A stretch of 64,000 nt of DNA. Origin: Streptomyces lucensis JCM 4490 (lineage in GTDB: Bacteria; Actinomycetota; Actinomycetes; Streptomycetales; Streptomycetaceae). Shown one piece after another: positions 53,316-62,431 of the stretch. How positions within the stretch are numbered: the stretch's first letter is position 1; each line of letters begins with the position of its first letter. The notes under the pieces were generated by a model, which made no database searches, had not been told where the DNA came from, and saw nothing but the letters and a program-made list of their open reading frames with translations. The position numbers and the translations under genes were made by a program. Where the stretch lies: NCBI RefSeq assembly GCF_014650035.1, contig NZ_BMUE01000009.1:232766-296765 (forward strand), given 5' to 3'.

Positions 53316-54323
53316 GTGGACATGGGGGCAGCGCACCCCGAGCACGGGGCCGACGACCTGTGCGAGGCGGGGCAGGAGCTGTACGAACGCGCGCTGCGCG
53401 CGGGGCGGGTGAGCGCCGGTGACGCCGTCGGCGCGCCCTGCCTGGCGGCCCTCGGGCTGCTGCGGCCCGCCGCGGAGGACGCCCGGCGCCTGGAGCCGGT
53501 TCCGCCGGCCGTGGCGCTGCACCGGTTGCTGCGCTCGACGGCCGACCGGATCGCCGCCGAACGCCGGCGCGAGGCCCTGCTGGCGGACGTGTTCGAACCG
53601 CTCATCCGCAGCGACGGCCGGCGCACCGAGGACGCCGCGGACACCCCGACGCTGCGGCTGCTCAGCGGGTCCGCGCACATCAACGAGGCCATAACGGAGG
53701 CCATGGAAACGGCCCGCCACGAGGTCCTGTGCGTGCAGCCCCACCACGAGCTGAACACCCCGCGCGGACACCGCTCGCAGCGCATCGCCCTGCGGCGCGA
53801 CCAGGAGCTGCTGGACCGCGGTGGCCGGATCCGCACGCTCTACCAGCACACCCTGCGCCACCTGCCGGCCATCGCCGGGTACTACGAGCAACTGCGCGGC
53901 GACACCCAGGCGCGCAGCCTGGACGAGGTCACCGACCGGCTGATCGTCGTCGACCGCACCGTCGCCTACCTCCCCGCCAACGCCGACGCCACCCTCGCCC
54001 TGGAGGCCCGGCACCCGGCGCTGGTCACGTACTTCGTGACGACGTTCGACCAGCTGTGGCGCCTGGCCACCCCCATGTACCCGCGGGCCGTCCAGCGGCC
54101 CACCGTGGACGGCGTGACGCCGCGCCAGCGGGCCATCGCCGCACTGCTCGTCGAGGGCCACACCGACGCCGTCATCGCCGAGCGGCTGGGCATGAACGTC
54201 CGCACGGCCCGCGTCCACATCGCCAGGCTCGCCACCACCCTCGGCAGCACCGGCCGCACCCAGCTGGGCTACCTCATAGGGCGGTCGGGGATCCTCGACC
54301 GGCGGGGGGAGGCGGCCGGGTGA
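53316..54323 (+). CDS. LuxR-HTH regulator with TrmB/PLD-like sensor, paralogue 2
   Basis: 335 aa, same three-part layout: DLCEAGQELYERALRAGRVS, GAPCLAALGLL; sensor VLCVQPHHEL, DRGGRIRTLYQHTLRHLP, DRLIVVDRTVAYLPANADA; HTH AALLVEGHTDAVIAERLGMN. GTG 53316 has GGGGAGG 7 nt upstream. Its stop overlaps the start of paralogue 3 (GTGA). The HTH is almost identical to that of paralogue 3, a sign of recent duplication. Confidence 0.8.
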   Translation: MDMGAAHPEHGADDLCEAGQELYERALRAGRVSAGDAVGAPCLAALGLLRPAAEDARRLEPVPPAVALHRLLRSTADRIAAERRREALLADVFEPLIRSDGRRTEDAADTPTLRLLSGSAHINEAITEAMETARHEVLCVQPHHELNTPRGHRSQRIALRRDQELLDRGGRIRTLYQHTLRHLPAIAGYYEQLRGDTQARSLDEVTDRLIVVDRTVAYLPANADATLALEARHPALVTYFVTTFDQLWRLATPMYPRAVQRPTVDGVTPRQRAIAALLVEGHTDAVIAERLGMNVRTARVHIARLATTLGSTGRTQLGYLIGRSGILDRRGEAAG

Positions 54324-55300
54324 GCCACCGCGAGCACGGCGCGGAGGAACTGTGCGCCGCCGGCAAGAGGCTCTACCAACGCGCCCTGCGCGACGGGTAC
54401 CTGCCCGCCGCCGAGACCGCCGAGGCGCCGTGCCTGACCGGCCTCGGCCTGCTGCACCCGGCCGTCGACGACCTCGGCCGCCTGGAGCCCGTGGCCCCCG
54501 CCGCCGCGCTCAACCGCTTCCTGCGCTCCTCCCGCGCCCGCGTCGACGCCGAACGCCGCCGTGAGGACCGGCTGCTGGAGCTGTTCGAGCCCCTCCTGCA
54601 CGCCGGCACCCCGCACGGCGCCCCCGCCGACGCCCCGACCCTGCGCCTCCTCAGCGGCACCGAGTCCATCAACCACGCGATCGGCGAGGCCCTCGCGGAG
54701 GCGGCCGAGGAGGTGCTCTGCGTCCAGCCGCACGCCGGGCTCACCGGTCCGCGCGGCGAGGCCGCGTACGCGGCCGCCTCCGCGCGTGACCAGGCCCTGC
54801 TCGACCGCGGCGTCCGGCTCCGCGCGCTCTACCAGCACACCCTGCGCCACCTGCCGTCCGTGTACGGCAGTCTCGAGCGGCTGCGGGGGGACTTCGCGAT
54901 CCGCGGTCTGGACGAACTGCCGGACCGGCAGATCATCGTCGACCGGACGGCGGCGTTCATCCCGGCCGGCGACGACCGGCGGCTCGCCCTGGAGGTACGT
55001 CACCCGGCCCTGCTCGGCTTCTTCGTCACCGCCTTCGACCGGCTGTGGCGGCTGGCCACGCCCCTGTACCCGCAGGCCGTCCAGCGGCCCTCGGTCGGTG
55101 GGGTCACACCGCGTCAGCGTGCCATCGCCGCCCTGCTCGTGGAGGGACACACCGACGCGGTCATCGCGGAGCGGCTCGGCATGAACGTGCGCACGGCCCG
55201 CCTGCACATCGCCAAGCTCGCCACCGTCCTCGGCAGCACGAGCCGCGCCCAGCTCGGCCACCTCATCGGACGGTCGGGGCTTCTTGGCCCGGAACGGTGA
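54320..55300 (+). CDS. LuxR-HTH regulator with TrmB/PLD-like sensor, paralogue 3
   Basis: 326 aa. ELCAAGKRLYQRALRDGYLP, EAPCLTGLGLLHPAVDDLGR; sensor VLCVQPHAGL, LLDRGVRLRALYQHTLRHLP, DRQIIVDRTAAFIPAGDDRR; HTH AALLVEGHTDAVIAERLGMN. Starts GTG 54320 inside the end of paralogue 2, so co-translated. Its last 38 bp overlap the 3' end of the opposite-strand paralogue 4. Confidence 0.82.
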   Translation: MSHREHGAEELCAAGKRLYQRALRDGYLPAAETAEAPCLTGLGLLHPAVDDLGRLEPVAPAAALNRFLRSSRARVDAERRREDRLLELFEPLLHAGTPHGAPADAPTLRLLSGTESINHAIGEALAEAAEEVLCVQPHAGLTGPRGEAAYAAASARDQALLDRGVRLRALYQHTLRHLPSVYGSLERLRGDFAIRGLDELPDRQIIVDRTAAFIPAGDDRRLALEVRHPALLGFFVTAFDRLWRLATPLYPQAVQRPSVGGVTPRQRAIAALLVEGHTDAVIAERLGMNVRTARLHIAKLATVLGSTSRAQLGHLIGRSGLLGPER

Positions 55301-56306
55301 GCGCGGCTGCCGGGCGTGCGGGCCGTTGGCCGTTCAGACCCACCTGGGCGATGCGGACGCCGAGCTGGGTGCGGCTGGCCGCGCCCAGCGTCTCCGACAG
55401 GCGGGCGATGTGAGCACGGCAGGTGCGCACGCTGATGCCGAGCCGCTCGGCGATCACCGCGTCCTGATGGCCCTCGGCGAGCAGGGCGGCGATGGACTGC
55501 TCGCGGTGCGAGATGCCCTCGATGCCGGTGTCGGGCAACGGCGCGGTGAGCGGGATCGCCAGCCGCCACAGCCGTTCGAAGACCGTCACCAGGTACTCCA
55601 CGAGCGCCGGGTGGCGTAGTTCCAGGGCCATGGTGCGGTCGGTGTTGGCGGGGATGAAGGCGACCGTGCGGTCGAAGAGGATGAGGCGGTCGATCACCTC
55701 GTCCAGGGTGCGGGCCTCGACCGTGTCACCCATCAGCTCCAGGTAGTTGAGCAGACCCTGCCCGTGCCGGGCCACATGCGTGTACAGGTCGCGCATGCGC
55801 ACGCCCCGGCCGCGCAGCGCCAGCGCCCGGTGCAGCCCCTCGGACAGCTCGGCCTCCCGCCGGATGCCGCCCGGCTGCACGGTGAGCACCTCGGTCGTGC
55901 ACGCCTCGGTCGCCTCGTCCATCGCGGCCTGGATGCGGGAGAGCCCGTCCAGGACCCGGATGGCGCTGCCCTCCGCCGGCGCCGCCAGCGCGTTCAGCTG
56001 CCGGCCCAGGCCCGCGTACCACTCGAACGCGGCCACCGCCGAGCCCACCCGCCGCTGGCTCTCGCTGACCTCGTCGTAGACCCCGCGCAGCAGCCTGGTC
56101 ATGACCTCCTGCGGGGAGGTCGGCACCAGCCGTTCCATGTCGTCGGGATCCGGGTGCAGCAGGCCCAGTTCCAGCAGGCAGGGCACCCGTTCGGCGTCCG
56201 TGCGCGGCACCCGACCCCGGCGTACGGCCCGGGAATACACACGGTCCCCGGCCTCGCACAGCCGGTCGGCACCGTGAGGATGCTCCTCCGCCCCGTGCCC
56301 GGCCAT
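55263..56306 (-). CDS. LuxR-HTH regulator with TrmB/PLD-like sensor, paralogue 4
   Basis: 347 aa, more divergent from paralogues 2 and 3. RLCEAGDRVYSRAVRRGRVP, RVPCLLELGLLHPDPDDMER; sensor VLTVQPGGIR, LRGRGVRMRDLYTHVARHGQ, DRLILFDRTVAFIPANTDRT; HTH AALLAEGHQDAVIAERLGIS. ATG 56306, or GTG 56315. Convergent with paralogue 3. It has its own promoter region (56307-56530). Confidence 0.8.
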   Translation of the reverse strand: MAGHGAEEHPHGADRLCEAGDRVYSRAVRRGRVPRTDAERVPCLLELGLLHPDPDDMERLVPTSPQEVMTRLLRGVYDEVSESQRRVGSAVAAFEWYAGLGRQLNALAAPAEGSAIRVLDGLSRIQAAMDEATEACTTEVLTVQPGGIRREAELSEGLHRALALRGRGVRMRDLYTHVARHGQGLLNYLELMGDTVEARTLDEVIDRLILFDRTVAFIPANTDRTMALELRHPALVEYLVTVFERLWRLAIPLTAPLPDTGIEGISHREQSIAALLAEGHQDAVIAERLGISVRTCRAHIARLSETLGAASRTQLGVRIAQVGLNGQRPARPAAALTVPGQEAPTVR

Positions 56307-56645
56307 CGCCCATTCCACCCCCGATGTGCTGCCACTTCCGCAGCGCAACTATGCGCGGCGCCGACCGGGTCCGCAACACGGCTCACCCCGAGGGGGCTGC
56401 CGGAAAGTGCCGTTATGCCCGCGTATCCGCCAGGCTCCGCCCCTCGCATTGCAACAAGATGATGGTGGTGGTCCGGCCATCACAGGGGCATCGTTGTTCC
56501 CGCTTCCCCCGGGTGTCACCCAGCACCCGGTAGCGGCCCCGGCCCGGGCGCCCCCCGCCTCCGCCGGGGCCGCTGTATCGCACCCACGGGGGTGGTGCGA
56601 TGCGCAGGGAGGGCCGCCGGGGGTCTGCCCACGACCCCACGGCCT

Positions 56646-56692
56646 CACGGCCGCGGGCCGTACGACGCCGTGTCGTACGGCCCGCGGCCGTG
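56646..56692 (-). terminator. Terminator of the sugar-binding protein gene
   Basis: 21-bp perfect stem: CACGGCCGCGGGCCGTACGA(C) pairs with its complement at 56672-56692, 5-nt loop; 37 nt after the stop codon. A second, looser hairpin (AGCGGCCCCGGC / GCCGGGGCCGCT, 56532-56574) follows. No gene is seen in 56316-56728. Confidence 0.8.
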
Positions 56693-56728
56693 GGAGCCGG
56701 TGCCCGCGGCGGGTGCCGCCGGGCGGTG

Positions 56729-57835
56729 TTACTTCAGGCCGATCGCCGCGCAGGCGGCCTTGTACTTCGAGGTGCAGATGTCGTCGACCTTGTAGATGCC
56801 GTCCGCGATGACCGTGTCCTTGATGCTGGTCCTGGTCAGCGGGCTCACCTGGACCAGCCGGGACGGGATGTCCTTGTCGGTGGGGCTGTCGACCTTGTCC
56901 TGGGCGAGGGCGTCGAACTGGATGTCCTTGCCCTGGATCTTGGTGACGGCCATCTGCGCGGCGGCCTCGGCCTCGTCCGGGTAGGACTTGTAGACGCTCA
57001 TGTACTGCTCGCCGGCCACCACCCGCTGGACGGCGTCCAGTTCGGCGTCCTGGCCGGTGATCGGGGGCAGCTCGGTGACGCCGGCCGTCTTGAGGGCCTT
57101 GATGACGCCGGCCGCCATGCCGTCGTTGGCGGCGTAGACGGCGGCGATGTTGCCCTTGCCGATCTTGCCGATCGCCTCGGTCATCTCGGCCTCGGCGACC
57201 TCCGGCTTCCAGCCCTTGGTGTCGTAGGACTCCGCGATCGTCACCTTGCCGCTCAGCTCGGACAGCGCGCCCTGCTTGAACTGCTTGGCGTTCGGGTCGG
57301 TCGGCGAGCCGTTGATCATGACGACCTTGTCGGAGGTGTCGACCTTCGACCCGAGGACCTCCAGCAGGGAGCGGGCCTGCACCTCGCCGACCAGCTCGTT
57401 GTCGAAGGAGACGTAGGCGTCGATCGGGCCCTCGGCGAGCCGGTCGTAGGCGATGACCGGAATGCCCGCGTCCTTGGCCTTCTTCACGGCGCCGGCGACG
57501 GCGTGCGAGTCGACCGCGTCCAGCAGGATGACGTCGACCTTGTCGTCGATCAGCTTCTGCAGCTGCCCGGCCTGCCGGGAGGCGTCGGCGTCGGCGTTGA
57601 GGTACTCGACCTTGCCGTGCTTCTTGGTGAGTTCGGCCACCTTGTCCCGGATGATGGGGTAGTCGAACTTGTCGTAGCGGCTGTTGGCCTTCTCCGGAAG
57701 CAGCAGGCCCACGGTGATGTCGTCGCCCTTGGTCGGGCTGGCACTCGCACCGTCCCCCGTGGCGTCCAGCACGCCGCAGCCGGCGAGCGAGAGGGTCATC
57801 GTGGTTGCTGCCACGGATATGGCGATACGACGCAT
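56729..57835 (-). CDS. Sugar ABC transporter substrate-binding lipoprotein (xylose-type), orphan
   Basis: 368 aa. Lipobox LSLAGC in RRIAISVAATTMTLSLAGCG; mature part is a periplasmic-binding-protein type 1 fold: ITVGLLLPEKANSRYDKFDY, LIDDKVDVILLDAVDSHAVA, GIPVIAYDRLAEGPIDAYVS, NIAAVYAANDGMAAGVIKAL, as in XylF. ATG 57835. No ATPase or permease gene is adjacent, so it must use another transporter or act as a sensor. Confidence 0.93.
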   Translation of the reverse strand: MRRIAISVAATTMTLSLAGCGVLDATGDGASASPTKGDDITVGLLLPEKANSRYDKFDYPIIRDKVAELTKKHGKVEYLNADADASRQAGQLQKLIDDKVDVILLDAVDSHAVAGAVKKAKDAGIPVIAYDRLAEGPIDAYVSFDNELVGEVQARSLLEVLGSKVDTSDKVVMINGSPTDPNAKQFKQGALSELSGKVTIAESYDTKGWKPEVAEAEMTEAIGKIGKGNIAAVYAANDGMAAGVIKALKTAGVTELPPITGQDAELDAVQRVVAGEQYMSVYKSYPDEAEAAAQMAVTKIQGKDIQFDALAQDKVDSPTDKDIPSRLVQVSPLTRTSIKDTVIADGIYKVDDICTSKYKAACAAIGLK

Positions 57836-57874
57836 TCGGGGGCTCACTTCAGGTGCGTTCCGGACGTGGGTGCT

Positions 57875-57904
57875 GCTATACGACCCAGGTGTCTGAAAAG
57901 ACAA
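57875..57904 (-). promoter_or_regulatory. Candidate promoter of the sugar-binding protein gene
   Basis: TTGTCT (57904-57899), 18-bp spacer, TATAGC (57880-57875) on the minus strand, about 40 nt before the start codon. Good match to a HrdB-type promoter. Confidence 0.6.
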
Positions 57905-58150
57905 CGCGGAGTGCACACCCGGCGTCAAGGCGAATCACTTAACGAGTCCGCAACGCCACGCTCAGCTCTCACCGTGAAGGCGGCGCGGAATCGTCTCCAA
58001 ACGCTCTTTACGGACCCTCCATCCAAGGGGAGTTCATGAGAAGGCAAAGAACGGCACAACCGACGCCGGCCGATTCGACCGCAGGAGCGAACAAACCCGG
58101 CCAGCCGCGCGGGCACCGCGGGAGCACTCGCAGCCGTCGGCGCGCACACG

Positions 58151-58180
58151 GGAAGGGGCCCGGAAATCCGGGCCCCTTCC
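58151..58180 (-). terminator. Terminator of the dnaK operon
   Basis: GGAAGGGGCCCGG, AAAT loop, CCGGGCCCCTTCC: 13-bp stem 25 nt after the hspR stop. Confidence 0.85.
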
Positions 58181-58204
58181 GCCTGCACCTCGAGAACCGG
58201 TGCC

Positions 58205-58654
58205 TCAGTCGGCCTGCTGCCTCTTGGGCCGCCACACGACCAGCGCGCTGGTCTGCTGGACCTCCTGGTACGGGACCAGGTCGCGGCGGTAGGAGGCGTG
58301 GACGGCGGCCTCGCGCTGCTGCATCGCGGCCGCCGCGCCGTCCAGGGCCGCCTGCATCTCCACGACACGGGACTGCAGGGCGGCGACCTGGTTCTCCAGT
58401 TCGATGATCCGCTTGATGCCGGCCAGGTTGATGCCCTCGTCCTGCGACAACTGCTGCACCTGGCGGAGCAGTTCGATGTCGCGGGCCGAGTAGCGGCGGC
58501 CCCGGCCGGCGGTGCGGTCGGGGGAGACCAGGCCCAGCCGGTCGTACTGGCGCAGCGTCTGCGGGTGGAGTCCGGAGAGCTGGGCCGCCACCGAGATGAC
58601 GTAGACCGGGGTCTCCTCGGTCAGTTCATACGGGTTACGTCGACGGCCGTCCAT
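58205..58654 (-). CDS. hspR: Heat-shock repressor HspR (MerR family)
   Basis: 149 aa. MerR HTH: VYVISVAAQLSGLHPQTLRQ, YDRLGLVSPDRTAGRGRRYS, then coiled-coil IIELENQVAALQSRVVEMQA. Represses the dnaK operon and clpB through HAIR sites, with DnaK as co-repressor in Streptomyces (established). ATG 58654 lies 5 nt after the dnaJ stop. Last gene of the operon. Confidence 0.97.
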   Translation of the reverse strand: MDGRRRNPYELTEETPVYVISVAAQLSGLHPQTLRQYDRLGLVSPDRTAGRGRRYSARDIELLRQVQQLSQDEGINLAGIKRIIELENQVAALQSRVVEMQAALDGAAAAMQQREAAVHASYRRDLVPYQEVQQTSALVVWRPKRQQAD

Positions 58655-58659
58655 CACCC

Positions 58660-59835
58660 TCAAGCTCCCTTCGCGGCCTCGAACAGCTCCGCCCGCGGGT
58701 CCTCGCCCGCGGTCGCCTCGCGATACGCCTCCAGCGCGTCACGAGCCTTCCCCGACAGGTCCTTCGGGACACTCACCTCGACGGTGACCAGCAGATCGCC
58801 GCGGGTGCCGTCCGAGCGGACCGCGCCCTTGCCCCGCGCCCGCATCGTACGGCCGTTCGGCGTGCCGGGCGGCAGTTTCAGGGTGACGGCCGGGCCGCCC
58901 AGGGTGGGCACCCGCACCTCGCCGCCGAGAGCCGCCTCGGCGAACGTGACCGGGACGGTGACGGTGAGGTTGTCGCCCTTGCGCCCGAACACCGGGTGCT
59001 CGCCGACGTGCACGACCACGTACAGGTCGCCCGCCGGTCCGCCCCGCTCGCCGGGCGCGCCCTTGCCGCGCAGCCGGATGCGCTGCCCGTCGGTCACGCC
59101 GGCCGGGATGCGGACCTGCATCGTGCGGGACGACTTGGCGCGCCCGCTGCCCTTGCACTCCAGACAGGGGTGCTCGGCGATCAGGCCGCGGCCCTTGCAG
59201 TCGGGGCAGGGGTCGGTGAGGGAGAACCCGCCGCCCGAGCCCCGGGCGACCTGCCCGGTGCCGACGCAGGTCGGGCACACCCGCGGGGTGCCGTTCTTGT
59301 CGCCGGTGCCCGAACAGGCCTTGCAGGGCGCCTGGGAGGACATCCTGAGCGGCACCGTGGCGCCCTCGATGGCCTCCGTGAAGCTCAGCGTGACCTCGGT
59401 GTCCACGTCCTGGCCGCGCCGGGGCTGGGTACGGGTCGTACCCGTGCCGCCGCGGTTGAACAGGCCCCCGAAGACGTCACCCAGACCGCCACCGCCGCCG
59501 AAGCCGCCTCCGCTCTGCGCGTTGCCCCCGAAGAGGTCGCCCAGGTCGAAGTTGAAGCTGCCGCCGCCGGCGCCCGGCCCCGGGCGGAAGCCGCCGTTGC
59601 CGAACAGGGCGCGCGCCTCGTCGTACTCCTTGCGCTTCTTGGGATCGCCGAGGACGTCGTTCGCCTCGGAGATCTCCTTGAAGCGCTCCTCGGCCCTGGC
59701 GTTGCCCTTGTTGGCGTCCGGGTGGAACTCGCGGGCGAGCTTCCGGTACGCCTTCTTGATCTCGGCCTCGGTGGCGTCCTTGGGGACGCCGAGGACCTTG
59801 TAGTAGTCCTTCTCGATGAAGTCCTTGGTGCTCAT
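58660..59835 (-). CDS. dnaJ: Co-chaperone DnaJ
   Basis: 391 aa. J-domain with KDYYKVLGVPKDATEAEIKK and HPD in REFHPDANKG; Gly/Phe region; four zinc-finger repeats CKACSGTG, CPTCVGTG, CPDCKGRG, CLECKGSG; C-terminal substrate domain. Stimulates DnaK ATPase. ATG 59835, 36 bp after grpE. This is the operon-type DnaJ of actinobacteria. Confidence 0.97.
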   Translation of the reverse strand: MSTKDFIEKDYYKVLGVPKDATEAEIKKAYRKLAREFHPDANKGNARAEERFKEISEANDVLGDPKKRKEYDEARALFGNGGFRPGPGAGGGSFNFDLGDLFGGNAQSGGGFGGGGGLGDVFGGLFNRGGTGTTRTQPRRGQDVDTEVTLSFTEAIEGATVPLRMSSQAPCKACSGTGDKNGTPRVCPTCVGTGQVARGSGGGFSLTDPCPDCKGRGLIAEHPCLECKGSGRAKSSRTMQVRIPAGVTDGQRIRLRGKGAPGERGGPAGDLYVVVHVGEHPVFGRKGDNLTVTVPVTFAEAALGGEVRVPTLGGPAVTLKLPPGTPNGRTMRARGKGAVRSDGTRGDLLVTVEVSVPKDLSGKARDALEAYREATAGEDPRAELFEAAKGA

Positions 59836-59871
59836 CCCCGACGTCCCTCCTTCCTGTCCCCGGTGATTACG

Positions 59872-60525
59872 TCAGCCCTCCTCCGGGCCACCGTTCTCCT
59901 TGTCGTCGGCCGCCGCGCTCTCCTCGGCCTCCTCCGCCTTGACGGTCTGGGCGCCGGGCTGCGGCTCGGCGACGGCCACCCGCGCGGGGCGGATGGTGCG
60001 CTCGCCGATGCGGTACCCGGGCTGCAGGATCGCCACGCAGGTCGTCTCGGTGACGTCCGGCGCGTAGGAGTGCATCAGGGCCTCGTGGATCGTCGGGTCG
60101 AAGGGCTCGCCCTCCTTGCCGAACTGCTGCAGGCCCATCTTGGCCGCGACGGTCTCCAGCGACTCGGCGACGGACTTGAAGCCGCCGACCAGCTCGCCGT
60201 GTTCCCGCGCGCGGCCGATGTCGTCGAGCACGGGCAGGAGCTCGGTCAGGAGGTTCGCGATGGCGATCTCCTTGACCGCGATCCGGTCGCGCTCGACCCG
60301 GCGGCGGTAGTTCTGGTACTCGGCCTGGAGCCGCTGGAGGTCCGCCGTGCGCTCGCCGAGCGCCGTGCGCACCTGGTCCAGCTGGGCCACGAGGCCCGCG
60401 TCTGCGTTCACGTCCCCGGCCGGGGCCGCCGCCTCCTCGGCGGCGGCCTTCGGCTCGGCGTCGTCGTTGGTGGCGCCGGAAGGGACGTCGGGCTTCTCCT
60501 CGAAGCCCGGGGTCTCCTCCGTCAC
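59872..60525 (-). CDS. grpE: Nucleotide exchange factor GrpE
   Basis: 217 aa. Acidic unstructured N-terminus, long coiled-coil (QLDQVRTALGERTADLQRLQ, AEYQNYRRRVERDRIAVKEI), beta domain with VLQPGYRIGERTIRPARVAV, and an acidic C-terminal tail. Releases ADP from DnaK. GTG 60525 overlaps the dnaK stop (GTGA), so it is translationally coupled. Confidence 0.96.
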   Translation of the reverse strand: MTEETPGFEEKPDVPSGATNDDAEPKAAAEEAAAPAGDVNADAGLVAQLDQVRTALGERTADLQRLQAEYQNYRRRVERDRIAVKEIAIANLLTELLPVLDDIGRAREHGELVGGFKSVAESLETVAAKMGLQQFGKEGEPFDPTIHEALMHSYAPDVTETTCVAILQPGYRIGERTIRPARVAVAEPQPGAQTVKAEEAEESAAADDKENGGPEEG

Positions 60526-62360
60526 GCGGCACCGTCCTTGCGCTCGTCGTCCACGATCTCGGCGTCGACGACATCGTCATCGGCCTTGCCGCCGTCGGCG
60601 GCCGGGCCGCCCGCGGCCTGGGCCGCCTGGGCGTCGGCGTACATGGCCTGGCCCAGCTTCTGGGAGACGGCCGCGACCTTCTCGGTGGCGGTGCGGATCT
60701 CGGCGGTGTCCTCGCCCTTGAGGGCTTCCTTCAGCTCGCCGACCGCGGTCTCGACCTCGGTCTTGATCTCGCCGGGGACCTTGTCCTCGTTGTCCTTGAG
60801 GAACTTCTCGGTCTGGTAGACCAGCTGCTCGCCCTGGTTGCGGGTCTCGGCGGCCTCGCGGCGCTTGTGGTCCTCCTCCGCGTAGCGCTCGGCCTCCTCG
60901 CGCATGCGGTCGACCTCGTCCTTCGGGAGCGAGGAGCCGCCGGTGACGGTCATCTTCTGCTCCTTGCCGGTGCCGAGGTCCTTCGCCGTGACGTGCATGA
61001 TGCCGTTGGCGTCGATGTCGAAGGAGACCTCGATCTGCGGGACGCCGCGCGGCGCCGGCGGCAGACCGGTCAGCTCGAACATGCCGAGCTTCTTGTTGTA
61101 GGCCGCGATCTCGCGCTCGCCCTGGTAGACCTGGATCTGCACGGACGGCTGGTTGTCCTCGGCCGTGGTGAAGATCTCCGAGCGCTTGGTCGGGATCGTG
61201 GTGTTGCGCTCGATCAGCTTGGTCATGATGCCGCCCTTGGTCTCGATACCGAGGGACAGCGGGGTGACGTCGAGGAGCAGGACGTCCTTGACCTCGCCCT
61301 TGAGGACACCGGCCTGGAGCGAGGCGCCGATGGCGACGACCTCGTCCGGGTTCACGCCCTTGTTGGCCTCCTTGCCGCCGGTCAGCTCCTTGACGAGCTC
61401 GGCGACGGCGGGCATGCGGGTGGAGCCGCCGACGAGGACGACGTGGTCGATCTCGCTGAGGGAGATGCCGGCGTCCTTGATGACGTTGTGGAACGGCGTC
61501 TTGCAGCGCTCCAGCAGGTCCGCGGTCAGCTGCTGGAACTGGGCGCGGGTGAGCTTCTCGTCCAGGTGCAGCGGGCCCTCGGCGGAGGCCGTGATGTAGG
61601 GCAGGTTGATCGAGGTCTCGGTGGAGGAGGACAGCTCGATCTTCGCCTTCTCAGCGGCCTCACGGAGGCGCTGGAGGGCCATCTTGTCCTTGCTCAGGTC
61701 CACGCCGTGGCCGGACTGGAACTGCTTGACCAGGTAGTCGACGACGCGCTGGTCCCAGTCGTCACCACCGAGGTGGTTGTCGCCGTTGGTGGCCTTCACC
61801 TCGACGACGCCGTCGCCGATCTCCAGGAGCGAGACGTCGAACGTGCCGCCACCGAGGTCGAAGACCAGGATGATCTGCTCGTCCTTGTCGAGGCCGTACG
61901 CGAGCGCGGCCGCGGTGGGCTCGTTGACGATGCGCAGGACGTTCAGACCGGCGATCTCGCCGGCCTCCTTCGTCGCCTGGCGCTCGGAGTCGTTGAAGTA
62001 CGCCGGGACGGTGATGACCGCGTCGGTCACCTTCTCGCCCAGGTAGGCCTCGGCGTCCCGCTTCAGCTTCTGCAGGATGAACGCGGAGATCTGCTGGGGG
62101 TTGAAGTCCTTCCCGTCCAGCTGGATCTTCCAGTCGGTGCCCATGTGGCGCTTCACCGAGCGGATGGTCCGGTCCACGTTCGTGACCGCCTGGCGCTTGG
62201 CGACCTCGCCGACGAGCACCTCACCGTTCTTGGCGAAGGCGACGACGGACGGCGTGGTCCTGGCACCCTCGGCGTTGGTGATGACGGTGGGCTCGCCGCC
62301 CTCCAGAACGCTGACGACGGAGTTAGTCGTGCCCAGGTCGATGCCGACCGCACGTGCCAT
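60522..62360 (-). CDS. dnaK: Chaperone DnaK (Hsp70)
   Basis: 612 aa. ATPase domain signatures VGIDLGTTNSVVSVLEGG, IILVFDLGGGTFDVSLLEIG, VVLVGGSTRMPAVAELVKEL; substrate domain and helical lid follow, ending with an Asp/Lys-rich tail. ATG 62360 with GGAGGA 7 nt upstream. First gene of dnaK-grpE-dnaJ-hspR. Two HAIR-type repeats upstream. Confidence 0.98.
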   Translation of the reverse strand: MARAVGIDLGTTNSVVSVLEGGEPTVITNAEGARTTPSVVAFAKNGEVLVGEVAKRQAVTNVDRTIRSVKRHMGTDWKIQLDGKDFNPQQISAFILQKLKRDAEAYLGEKVTDAVITVPAYFNDSERQATKEAGEIAGLNVLRIVNEPTAAALAYGLDKDEQIILVFDLGGGTFDVSLLEIGDGVVEVKATNGDNHLGGDDWDQRVVDYLVKQFQSGHGVDLSKDKMALQRLREAAEKAKIELSSSTETSINLPYITASAEGPLHLDEKLTRAQFQQLTADLLERCKTPFHNVIKDAGISLSEIDHVVLVGGSTRMPAVAELVKELTGGKEANKGVNPDEVVAIGASLQAGVLKGEVKDVLLLDVTPLSLGIETKGGIMTKLIERNTTIPTKRSEIFTTAEDNQPSVQIQVYQGEREIAAYNKKLGMFELTGLPPAPRGVPQIEVSFDIDANGIMHVTAKDLGTGKEQKMTVTGGSSLPKDEVDRMREEAERYAEEDHKRREAAETRNQGEQLVYQTEKFLKDNEDKVPGEIKTEVETAVGELKEALKGEDTAEIRTATEKVAAVSQKLGQAMYADAQAAQAAGGPAADGGKADDDVVDAEIVDDERKDGAA

Positions 62361-62379
62361 GGTTGATTCCTCCAGCTGA

Positions 62380-62400
62380 CTTGAGTGGAACAGGCTCAAG
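62380..62400 (-). promoter_or_regulatory. HAIR element 1 of dnaK
   Basis: Plus-strand CTTGAGT-GGAACAG-GCTCAAG, one mismatch from consensus, 20 nt before the dnaK ATG. Confidence 0.92.
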
Positions 62401-62431
62401 TGTGCACGAGGAGACGCGATGGGTCAACGGA

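Noticed and set aside
52115..53836. 573-codon minus-strand frame opposite the regulators
   Set aside because: Ser/Arg-rich shadow of the regulator genes with no recognisable domain.
51499..56306. Lanthipeptide, lasso or thiopeptide gene cluster
   Set aside because: No LanM/LanC-like, B/E protein, YcaO or radical SAM gene is present; only the peptide and the Rieske-like remnant.
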